Source: Gorillibacterium sp.
Lineage (GTDB): Bacteria > Bacillota > Bacilli > Paenibacillales > NBRC-103111
Assembly (NCBI GenBank): GCA_023511325.1
Contig: JAIMBU010000282.1
Coordinates: 1-5,211 of the forward strand
DNA: 5,211 nucleotides
Direction: 5' to 3'
Of the stretch, positions 1-5,211 are shown piece by piece (the stretch's first letter is position 1; each line of letters begins with the position of its first letter). Position numbers and translations under genes: made by a program. Below the pieces are notes generated by a model. That model saw only the letters and a program-made list of their open reading frames with translations, was not told the origin of the DNA and did not search any database.

Positions 1-70
1 TCCCTATCCTTGCTATTTTCAAATATTTATTTTTCTTCCTTATATCATATCCATATTCAACAATGGAGTC

Positions 71-118
71 AATAAACAAGTCCCGTACTCCACAATGGAG
101 ATACAGGACTTGTTTGTT
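71..118 (-). terminator. long hairpin after spoVID, possible terminator
   Basis: The arms 71-83 and 106-118 pair over 13 bp with one T-G wobble (core AAACAAGTCC with GGACTTGTTT). The inner part continues with GTA (85-87)/TAC (102-104) and CTCCA (88-92)/TGGAG (96-100) around a CAA loop. It starts 21 nt after the spoVID stop. On the minus strand it is followed only by a weak T-rich stretch (TTTATTG), so intrinsic termination may be inefficient. It could also protect the 3' end or act on both strands. Confidence 0.5.
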
Positions 119-138
119 TCGATGAGAACTCCTGCGGA

Positions 139-1341
139 TCAATGAGTGGGAATATAGAGAATTTGCCCCTCACCCACCTGAACTCCGCCAAGTCGGTTGT
201 ATAAAACGATCTGCCGGGCACTCATATTATAGCGATCAGCGATAGATTCCAGGGTTTCTTCCTTTTGCACAATACAAATACGCAATTGTTTGAAGGCTCT
301 TGGTTCATTTTCATGAATAAACAGCTTCTTCCATTCAACTGAGTCCTCGAACGATTGAGCTTCATTCCGTTCAGCTTCCGGTAATACAGCCGTAGCTTCA
401 TGGGAATGAACTAAAGAATTCAGATGGGAAATCATCTCAGAGGCCGGCTTGGCTGCAAAAGCAACTCTGTACTCTCTTTGTTCTCGTTCTTGCGGGCTTT
501 CATTGATATAGGCAGATACTTCGTGCTGGGCAGCCTGAGTATCTGCCCTCCTAGCTGCATTGAGAAATGGAGCAACAAACGGCTGATCAACCCAGCTAGC
601 TTCGGTCTCTGACTGATCATAACGGGCATTTTCTTCATCCAATTCCGCGTAAACACGAGTAAAAGGTTCCTCTACATAAAATGAATCGTCAGTGGAGTCC
701 TGCGCAATTTCTTCTAATGCTGGCACCTCAATCTCTTCTTCCCAGTCTGCCACTGGTAGTTCAGACCGAAGTTCCCTAGTTTCCTCCCCATCTGAAAAAG
801 AAGAAGCAAGGTTGACCACCTCGTTCTCGTACACATCGTCAGCCTGTTGCACCTCAACTCTCATGTCTTCAATCTGGGGGGACGAGCCTTGGACAGCATC
901 AGGTGCGACTTCCTGCTCATAGACAAATACCTTCTCCTCCTGATCAGAGGATTCCCAGACACCTCGCTCTTGAAATGACAACATCTCTAACCCATGCAGA
1001 GAAAGCACACCGGTTACATTCATACTGCGACTCGTGACCAATTCGACATCAAATTGGTCAATGACAACCCGAATATCCTCCAAGCGATGAATCCGATTTA
1101 GCGGCATCGTGATTTCAACAGGTATCAAATGCTCAAGCGATTGCCCGGTTAGACCGTTCTCATCCCGATAAGCGCCTGTCAGCCATAGATTCCCCTTAAC
1201 GACCGCATAATCTGCTTCCTCAATCACCTGGATATGAGGGGCTAATTCGGCTGCTTCCAATTCCAGTATACCCTCTAACCCTTCGGGTAAATTTACCCGT
1301 TCGTAAATATCAAAACGCAGCCCGGAACCCTGTTCCGTCAT
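139..1341 (-). CDS. spoVID: spore coat morphogenesis protein SpoVID
   Basis: SpoVID acts on the forespore surface in the mother cell, where it drives coat proteins to encase the spore. In B. subtilis it works with SpoIVA and SafA, and its C-terminal LysM domain is reported to bind the peptidoglycan precursor lipid II. The product is about 400 residues from the ATG at 1341, chosen over the ATG at 1371 because of the GGGAGG site and the likely promoter position. The N-terminal domain (about 7-120) has the family pattern, including VKGNLWLTGAYRD (48-60) and HLIPVEITMPLNRI (71-84), which resembles the start of B. subtilis SpoVID from memory. A long acidic, low-complexity middle (about 125-335) is likely disordered. 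A LysM domain closes the protein (351-400: QLRICIVQKEETL through GQILYIP). It is shorter than the B. subtilis protein (about 575 residues), the difference probably lying in the variable middle. No signal peptide or membrane segment is seen. Confidence 0.9.
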   Translation of the reverse strand: MTEQGSGLRFDIYERVNLPEGLEGILELEAAELAPHIQVIEEADYAVVKGNLWLTGAYRDENGLTGQSLEHLIPVEITMPLNRIHRLEDIRVVIDQFDVELVTSRSMNVTGVLSLHGLEMLSFQERGVWESSDQEEKVFVYEQEVAPDAVQGSSPQIEDMRVEVQQADDVYENEVVNLASSFSDGEETRELRSELPVADWEEEIEVPALEEIAQDSTDDSFYVEEPFTRVYAELDEENARYDQSETEASWVDQPFVAPFLNAARRADTQAAQHEVSAYINESPQEREQREYRVAFAAKPASEMISHLNSLVHSHEATAVLPEAERNEAQSFEDSVEWKKLFIHENEPRAFKQLRICIVQKEETLESIADRYNMSARQIVLYNRLGGVQVGEGQILYIPTH

Positions 1342-1349
1342 CTGTTCAT

Positions 1350-1359
1350 CCTCCCTCCC
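1350..1359 (-). promoter_or_regulatory. ribosome binding site that sets the spoVID start
   Basis: Minus-strand GGGAGGGAGG ends 8 nt before the ATG at 1341. The in-frame ATG at 1371 lies upstream of this site and has no comparable one, so the ten residues between the two are probably not translated. Confidence 0.8.
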
Positions 1360-1383
1360 GTAACTATCCATCCATTCCTAACC

Positions 1384-1412
1384 ATTATATGGACATCAGG
1401 GAGGGTGCATGC
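1384..1412 (-). promoter_or_regulatory. candidate SigmaE-type promoter of spoVID
   Basis: Minus-strand CATATAAT (1384-1391) matches the SigmaE -10 consensus (CATACAMT) except at one position. GCATGCA (1406-1412) is a partial match to the -35 (KMATATT), agreeing at the first four positions, with a 14-nt spacer typical of SigmaE. The inferred transcript start falls around 1376-1378, giving a leader of about 35 nt to the ATG at 1341. B. subtilis spoVID is made in the mother cell under SigmaE, which fits. The -35 match is weak, so this is a candidate only. Confidence 0.42.
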
Positions 1413-1532
1413 CAATTTTTTGATCGAAAGTAGAGTTTGGCTTATTAACTCAAGACAGCTTACGATTAGCTTTAAACGCCCATGAAAAAAGGTTTGTATG
1501 AATTTGCAGAAAGCCTCCATAAATAACCTCAA

Positions 1533-1582
1533 CGCACAAAAAAGGCAAAAGCAGATTTCTCTCGCTAAGCCCTTTTTTTGCG
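1533..1582 (-). terminator. Rho-independent terminator after the RluA-family gene
   Basis: The minus strand carries an A-tract and GGGC, then an inner AGC/GCT pairing, then GCC followed by TTTTTT. The arms CGCACAAAAAAGGC (1533-1546) and GCCCTTTTTTTGCG (1569-1582) pair with two mismatches. The inner AGC (1550-1552) and GCT (1564-1566) add three more pairs. It begins 36 nt after the stop of the pseudouridine synthase. The A/T-tracts are nearly symmetric, so it could act on the opposite strand too. It separates this transcript from spoVID. Confidence 0.7.
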
Positions 1583-1617
1583 ATTTATAAATTGTTATTC
1601 AGATTAGGTTCTATCGA

Positions 1618-2544
1618 TCAAGAGGTTAAGCGAAGCCGCTCAAGCCAGCCAACCATATCACTTGGAAGAGGGACGCTCAACTTTATCTGCTCTCTTGTGA
1701 GTGGATGAAGAAACTCTAGCTGCTCACCATGAAGAGCCTGTCTAGTAACGATCAGAGTTGAACCCATGGCTATTCCTGTAACAGAATTCTTAGATATAAT
1801 CTCCTGCTTACCTCCATAGAGCACATCTCCGACAAGCGGGTGTCCCAGGTGGCTCATGTGAACCCGAATTTGATGCGTTCGTCCGGTATCTAGGCGAAGC
1901 CTGACCAGTGAGTACCCGTTGAATGCCTCAACCAACTCGTAATGGGTAATGGCCTGCTCCCCTGTAGGACTAACGCGGTAGCGGTTCGATTGATGACGAT
2001 CACGACCAATAGGCGCATCTATCGTTCCACGTTTAGCCTTAAGCTTACCGTGAACAAGCGCCAAATAAATACGCCCGATCGTTTTCTCACGCATATCTTG
2101 GTCTAGTCGAAGCTGAGCCAGCTCGTTCTTCGCATATAAAACCGGTCCGGTCGTATCCTCATCCAACCGATGGATGTGACGAATGCGACAGGCTTGTCCC
2201 GTCATCTGATAGTAGCCAGATAGAGCATTCGCTAATGTATCGGTTTGCTCCGACCGCGACGGATGAACAGTCATGCCCGCAGGTTTAGCTGCAACTAGGC
2301 AGAAATCATCCTCATATAGAAGTTCAGGAAGGTTCCAGTCCGGTTCAAACTGAGGCTCTTCTCGCGGGAACAATCTTATCGCGATCCGATTTCCTTTCAC
2401 GCGAATGCCGTTCTCCGCATTCAGCTTGCGAGCGTATTTGGCTGAAATACCAAGCTCTGCTTGCAGCCAATCCACAGCTTCCGCTTGAGCAGAAGATAGT
2501 AAAAGCTCATACCATTCTTCTTTTCGCTGCCCAAGCTCCTTCAT
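1618..2544 (-). CDS. RluA-family RNA pseudouridine synthase
   Basis: This enzyme would convert uridine to pseudouridine in structured RNA. The exact target (23S rRNA or tRNA) cannot be read from the sequence. The 308 residues fit the family. Residues about 20-60 resemble a degenerate S4-like RNA-binding segment. The catalytic motif is HRLDEDTTG (125-133) with the nucleophile D128. The signature RLDTGRTHQIRVHM (217-230) runs on into SHLGHPLVGDVLYGG, and RQALHG (268-273) is also present. Two small departures are noted: TTGP where TSGL is usual after the catalytic aspartate, and a somewhat long stretch (245-267) between LYGG and RQALHG. The ATG at 2544 has GGGAGG at 2554-2559 with a 9-nt gap. 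The 26-aa peptide gene precedes it by 26 nt and a terminator-like hairpin follows the stop, so it looks like the last gene of its transcript. B. subtilis YhcT or YjbO are comparable, but orthology is not decided. Confidence 0.93.
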   Translation of the reverse strand: MKELGQRKEEWYELLLSSAQAEAVDWLQAELGISAKYARKLNAENGIRVKGNRIAIRLFPREEPQFEPDWNLPELLYEDDFCLVAAKPAGMTVHPSRSEQTDTLANALSGYYQMTGQACRIRHIHRLDEDTTGPVLYAKNELAQLRLDQDMREKTIGRIYLALVHGKLKAKRGTIDAPIGRDRHQSNRYRVSPTGEQAITHYELVEAFNGYSLVRLRLDTGRTHQIRVHMSHLGHPLVGDVLYGGKQEIISKNSVTGIAMGSTLIVTRQALHGEQLEFLHPLTREQIKLSVPLPSDMVGWLERLRLTS

Positions 2545-2570
2545 TTAGATCTTCCTCCCTTAATTAAAAT

Positions 2571-2651
2571 TCATAGCAGCACTAGACCAAATACCATCAA
2601 AATCAGGATGAGGGATAGTGGAACGCCCCAAAAATTATATTTTGCTAACAT
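2571..2651 (-). CDS. 26-residue hydrophobic (membrane) peptide
   Basis: This very short gene runs from ATG at 2649-2651 to TGA at 2571-2573. A strong GGAGG (2658-2662) sits 6 nt before the ATG. Another in-frame ATG at 2655-2657 abuts the GGAGG with no gap and is unlikely to be used. The peptide begins MLAKYNFWGV, with one lysine at position 4 and an aromatic patch Y5, F7, W8. Proline 11 and then an almost unbroken hydrophobic run of L, I, V, M and F follow to the last residue (12-26). That is about one membrane-spanning helix, probably with the N-terminus near the cytosol. It lies 92 bp after the ThuA-like gene and ends 26 nt before the RluA-family start, so it is probably co-transcribed with the latter. 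I do not recognise it: it lacks the glycine/tyrosine-rich start of YjcZ-type sporulation peptides and does not resemble SpoVM. A leader peptide for the gene downstream is an alternative. Confidence 0.62.
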   Translation of the reverse strand: MLAKYNFWGVPLSLILILMVFGLVLL

Positions 2652-2657
2652 AAACAT

Positions 2658-2662
2658 CCTCC
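2658..2662 (-). promoter_or_regulatory. ribosome binding site of the 26-aa peptide
   Basis: GGAGG on the minus strand lies 6 nt before the ATG at 2651. This near-consensus site at near-ideal distance is the main reason for treating such a short frame as a gene. It also decides against the ATG at 2657, which directly touches it. Confidence 0.7.
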
Positions 2663-2743
2663 ATAAGGAAGTAAGAATGAGTTGCGTAAAGCAAACTAGA
2701 CAAAATAAGTTTAAACCTCAATCATGAGGCCATGATCAGCGGA

Positions 2744-3388
2744 CTAGTTACTTGCTACACACCAATCTAAAGCGCGTCCCAGCAATTGCTGATAGGACGG
2801 GTGCAACCATACTTCAAGATTATGTCCCGGTGTAAGAACACATACCCGACCTTTGCCACGTTTGAGCGTCCAACCAGCAGGCTGACTGCCATGCTGAGAG
2901 CTTGAGGTCAAGAACAACTCCCGTTCAGCATTATCCGTCATTTTCATAAAATAATGCTCATCCTTTAGCGTAAAAGGCTCAAGCAACGCCAGTCCTGCTG
3001 TAATCGGATGCCCGAGCACAAGCTCCATTGTCACCGAGCATTGCTCAGGATGATGAGTAAACCCACCGCCAAACAAATCCATTAATACCGTAGACTCCGC
3101 ATACCCAACTGTCCCCGAGTGGATCAGCAGCAGACCGCCGCCTTGCTCCACATAAGCGGTAAGCGCCTGCTCCACCTTATCCGTTATCCACGCTTCATCT
3201 TTTGTCGCTGATATCTGGTTGGATTTACTGATCACAAGAACAGGGAACTGAGCAAGCTTACTTGCTGCCCAATCAGCCGCATCAAGAGAAAGCTCAAATT
3301 CATAACCTAACTCCTGCAAGGGCTCAAGCCCTTTTATCACCGTGTTAGCTGGATGATAAAAATCATCACACATAACCCATGTACGCAT
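2744..3388 (-). CDS. ThuA-like domain protein (glutamine-amidotransferase-like fold)
   Basis: This 214-residue protein appears to be a single ThuA-like domain, the family named after a trehalose-utilisation protein and sharing the class I glutamine amidotransferase-like fold. Supporting segments are GGGLLLIHSG (83-92), the FTHHPEQ region (110-116), HPITAGL (127-133), DEHYFM (143-148), and the C-terminal GKGRVCVLTPGH (178-189) followed by EVWLHPSY (192-199). No signal peptide or membrane segment is seen, so it is probably cytosolic. The usual amidotransferase catalytic cysteine motif is not evident, and the biochemical role of such proteins is mostly unsettled. An involvement in sugar metabolism is a family-level guess with no support from its neighbours here. 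The ATG at 3388 has an ideal AGGAGG at 3396-3401 with a 7-nt gap. It is separated from hemL by 343 bp and from the next small gene by 92 bp, so its operon membership is uncertain. Confidence 0.85.
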   Translation of the reverse strand: MRTWVMCDDFYHPANTVIKGLEPLQELGYEFELSLDAADWAASKLAQFPVLVISKSNQISATKDEAWITDKVEQALTAYVEQGGGLLLIHSGTVGYAESTVLMDLFGGGFTHHPEQCSVTMELVLGHPITAGLALLEPFTLKDEHYFMKMTDNAERELFLTSSSQHGSQPAGWTLKRGKGRVCVLTPGHNLEVWLHPSYQQLLGRALDWCVASN

Positions 3389-3731
3389 TATGATTCCTCC
3401 TATAGCTATTTTGTTTGTTTCGTCGCTAAACGCTAGATTAGATGAGAAAGGTTATTTTCGATTTTAACAGTCTCTATACATGCTTTTGTGCTTGTCATTG
3501 ACCGACCATTTTATAGAGCACCTGTAAAACCTGCAGTTAGATCATTGGAAAATCCCTTTTTCCCTTGAGTAACTGTAAAAAGTGCATCTATTTCCGACCA
3601 TTTCGTCAAATACGCTAAAACTGCAACTCCTATGGGACAAAACTAAGTTTTTCTTATTCTTGAAAAAGGATTTCTCTACAGCCTGTTGTTTTCCCGATAA
3701 TATTCACCCTAATTTGAAGTTTTCTACACCG
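3389..3731. other. 343-bp intergenic region between hemL and the ThuA-like gene
   Basis: I find no convincing gene here on either strand. Possible frames are under 20 codons and lack a ribosome binding site. The stretch holds degenerate direct repeats (annotated separately) and a 7-bp inverted repeat, CTCTATA (3472-3478) with TATAGAG (3512-3518). It also contains AT-only hairpins just after hemL that are too weak to call a terminator. On the minus strand an extended -10-like TGTTAAAAT (3461-3469) lies about 70 nt before the ThuA-like start, but no good -35 accompanies it, so the promoter of the ThuA-like gene is not established. Whether hemL reads through is also open. Confidence 0.6.
3502..3627. 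repeat. degenerate intergenic repeat units (CCGACCATTT ... CTGTAAAA-xTGCA)
   Basis: CCGACCATTT occurs at 3502-3511 and again at 3594-3603. Each copy is followed about 10 nt later by a related block: CTGTAAAACCTGCAG (3522-3536) after the first and CGCTAAAACTGCAAC (3613-3627) after the second. A further related block, CTGTAAAAAGTGCA (3573-3586), lies between. The period of the larger unit is 92 nt. The units are imperfect and show no coding potential. From memory, similar A/T-rich TGCA-containing units are scattered through Paenibacillus intergenic regions, but that needs a genome-wide check. Confidence 0.5.
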
Positions 3732-5030
3732 CTACAAAGCTAACAATGCCACGCGGTTAGCTGCAATTGTCGCTTCGATATCCTCGTCACTGTGGGCTGC
3801 CGAGACGAACATTCCCTCAAACTGTGAAGGAGCTACACATACGCCTTGATCCAGCAGCTTACTGTAATATCGGACAAAGCGACTGCTGTCCGCGGCTTTT
3901 GCCGTTTCATAGTTGATGACGGGTCCTTCCGTGAAGAAGGGACAGACCATCGATCCAATCCGGTTGATCGTAAGCGGAATGCCAGCTTCCTCCGCATTGC
4001 GCCGGAAGCCTTGCTCCAATCGAGCAGATGCGCGTTCGAGCTGCTCATACACCTGTGGGGTGAGCAGACTGAGCGTTGCGTAACCTGCTGCCATTGCCAG
4101 CGGGTTACCGGAAAGGGTCCCCGCTTGATAGATCGGACCCATGGGTGCCATCTGCTCAACAAGGTCTCTGCGACCACCGTAGGCACCGACAGGCAAGCCA
4201 CCACCGATGACCTTACCGAAGGTCGTCAGATCTGGTTTAATTCCAAAGCGCCCTTGAGCGCAATGCCGATCTACCCGAAAGCCAGTCATCACTTCATCAA
4301 AAATCAACAACGCGCCATATTGGGTAGTTAGGCTCCGTAAGCCCTCCAAGAAACCAGGAAGCGGTAAAATAACCCCCATATTGCCAGCAACCGGCTCAAC
4401 GATAACCGCTGCTAATTGCTCGCCGAATTTACGAAATACAACCTCAACTGCCGCTAGATCATTGTAGGGTACCGTAATCGTTTCCGCAGCAACGCTCTCA
4501 GGTACACCAGGGCTATCTGGTAGTCCCAGGGTTGCCACGCCTGAGCCTGCTTTGATTAATAAAGAATCAGCATGTCCATGATAGCTGCCTTCAAATTTAA
4601 GGATTTTAGTTCTTTTGGTCACACCCCGCGCCAACCGAATCGCCGTCATTGTCGCCTCGGTACCACTGTTGACCATGCGCACGACATCTACCGAGGGTAC
4701 CCGCTCACAAACGAGTTTAGCCATCGCGGTTTCAAGCTCAGTGGGCAATCCGAAGCTAGTGCCTTTTGCCGCTGTACGGATGATTGCTTCGATAACTTCG
4801 GGATGGGCGTGCCCCATAATTAGCGGTCCCCAGGAGCAGATATAATCGATAAGGCTGTTTCCATCGATATCATAAATCCGGCTGCCTGCTCCACGCTCGA
4901 CGACCACCGGTGTAAGGCCTACTGATTTAAACGCCCGCACAGGACTATTCACGCCGCCAGGTATGTATTTTTTCGCTTCAATAAAAGCTTGACGAGATTT
5001 ATCATCTACCCTTTTTAATTCATTACCCAT
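3732..5030 (-). CDS. hemL: glutamate-1-semialdehyde 2,1-aminomutase
   Basis: This cytosolic PLP enzyme converts glutamate-1-semialdehyde to 5-aminolevulinate, the last step of the C5 route to haem and other tetrapyrroles. The 432 residues match the usual family length and the gene is intact. Family hallmarks are visible in order: [10 protein letters not shown] (25-34), NSGTEA for cofactor phosphate binding (121-126), SYHGH (149-153), the cofactor-contacting aspartate in FDEV (D245), the Schiff-base lysine K273 in TFGKVIGGG, and QAGTLSGNP (302-310). Together these separate it from ordinary class III aminotransferases. The ATG at 5030 is preceded by AAAGGG at 5042-5047 with an 11-nt gap, a fair but not ideal site. 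Coupling to the overlapping upstream frame may help initiation. The next gene, a ThuA-like protein, begins 343 bp downstream and I see no strong terminator between them. Other haem genes would be expected beyond the right edge. Confidence 0.97.
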   Translation of the reverse strand: MGNELKRVDDKSRQAFIEAKKYIPGGVNSPVRAFKSVGLTPVVVERGAGSRIYDIDGNSLIDYICSWGPLIMGHAHPEVIEAIIRTAAKGTSFGLPTELETAMAKLVCERVPSVDVVRMVNSGTEATMTAIRLARGVTKRTKILKFEGSYHGHADSLLIKAGSGVATLGLPDSPGVPESVAAETITVPYNDLAAVEVVFRKFGEQLAAVIVEPVAGNMGVILPLPGFLEGLRSLTTQYGALLIFDEVMTGFRVDRHCAQGRFGIKPDLTTFGKVIGGGLPVGAYGGRRDLVEQMAPMGPIYQAGTLSGNPLAMAAGYATLSLLTPQVYEQLERASARLEQGFRRNAEEAGIPLTINRIGSMVCPFFTEGPVINYETAKAADSSRFVRYYSKLLDQGVCVAPSQFEGMFVSAAHSDEDIEATIAANRVALLAL

Positions 5031-5211
5031 ATTTGCTCTATCCCTTTCTGTCTGTTATCTAGCTCTTCCCATGATTCCACAGAGCTATTGTCTTCTGGAT
5101 TCTTCACTTGCTGATTTTCTTCCCTTAGCACAGCTTCTTCCTCTAGCGTAGCTTCTTCCAAAGCAAACAGCTTGACGAATAGATCCAATGTTTCTTTGCC
5201 ACCCACTTCCC
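5015..5211 (-). CDS. 3' end of an unrecognised acidic protein upstream of hemL (5' end outside window)
   Basis: This reading frame is open to the right edge of the window and ends in TAA at 5015-5017. A GTG at 5204-5206 could be a start, but the frame continues through a GAA codon to the edge and no ribosome binding site is visible, so I read it as the C-terminal part of a longer gene. The visible 63 residues begin with a short hydrophobic stretch ([12 protein letters not shown]). They continue into a strongly acidic, glutamate-rich, probably disordered or coiled tail ([13 protein letters not shown], then [15 protein letters not shown]). It does not look like the C-terminus of HemB, the usual gene before hemL in Bacillus, which ends in a conserved TYHAK-like segment. 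Its last 16 nt overlap the hemL start in another frame, which suggests one transcript and translational coupling. I cannot name a function. That it is translated is likely but not certain. Confidence 0.5.
   Translation of the reverse strand, partial: EVGGKETLDLFVKLFALEEATLEEEAVLREENQQVKNPEDNSSVESWEELDNRQKGIEQIWVMN

Noticed and set aside
1..70. A gene or promoter at the left edge
   Set aside because: The stretch is AT-rich with no ribosome binding site and start pair. SigmaE-like fragments on the minus strand lack a matching -10.
424..922. Open frames on both strands inside spoVID
   Set aside because: They are shadows of spoVID. The serine-rich product at 692-922 simply mirrors the acidic Glu codons on the other strand.
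1385..1418. SigmaA-type reading TTGGCA with TATAAT before spoVID
   Set aside because: The spacer would be 20 nt, too long for a normal SigmaA promoter. The SigmaE reading with a 14-nt spacer fits the gene's role better.
1338..1520. Minus-strand frame of about 60 codons (ATG at 1520) ending in an ATGA overlap with the spoVID start
   Set aside because: The overlap looks like coupling, but the start has only a weak GAGG site, the product has no recognisable features, and the frame runs through the likely spoVID promoter.
1489..1590. Plus-strand frame of about 31 codons starting near 1498
   Set aside because: It runs through the terminator hairpin and has only a weak upstream purine stretch, so it is most likely chance.
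3640..3731. Terminator after hemL
   Set aside because: Only AT-rich short stems (for example AAAAC/GTTTT) were found, with no GC-rich stem followed by a T-run.
3846..4845. Several open frames on the plus strand, and one on the minus strand at 3833-4204, inside hemL
   Set aside because: They are out-of-frame shadows of the strongly conserved hemL and have no domains or ribosome binding sites that would support them.

Overview
The window looks like a chromosomal segment of a spore-forming Firmicute of the Paenibacillus type. The reasons are strong GGAGG-type ribosome binding sites, moderate GC content, a haem-biosynthesis gene (hemL) close to a spore-coat morphogenesis gene (spoVID), and AT-rich intergenic DNA with degenerate repeats. 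The genus is an inference. Every gene I can support lies on the minus strand, so the reading order runs from the right edge to the left.

From right to left the layout is as follows. (1) The 3' part of an unrecognised, very acidic protein (5015-5211) enters from the right edge and overlaps the start of hemL by 16 nt. (2) hemL, glutamate-1-semialdehyde 2,1-aminomutase (3732-5030), is intact. (3) A 343-bp intergenic stretch (3389-3731) holds degenerate repeats and no convincing gene. (4) A ThuA-like protein (2744-3388) follows. (5) A 26-residue hydrophobic peptide gene (2571-2651) has an excellent ribosome binding site. (6) An RluA-family pseudouridine synthase (1618-2544) starts 26 nt after it and ends before a terminator-like hairpin (1533-1582). 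(7) spoVID (139-1341, start moved downstream) is preceded by a SigmaE-like promoter and followed by a long hairpin (71-118). Positions 1-70 are AT-rich with no gene visible.

Functionally, hemL supplies 5-aminolevulinate for tetrapyrrole synthesis. SpoVID is the mother-cell coat-encasement protein. In Bacillus subtilis hemL and spoVID are neighbours. Here three genes lie between them (ThuA-like, mini-membrane peptide and RluA), and spoVID appears to have its own transcription unit. No mobile element, CRISPR array, rRNA or tRNA was seen. The most unusual item is the 26-aa membrane peptide. Nothing here clearly amounts to a new multi-gene system.
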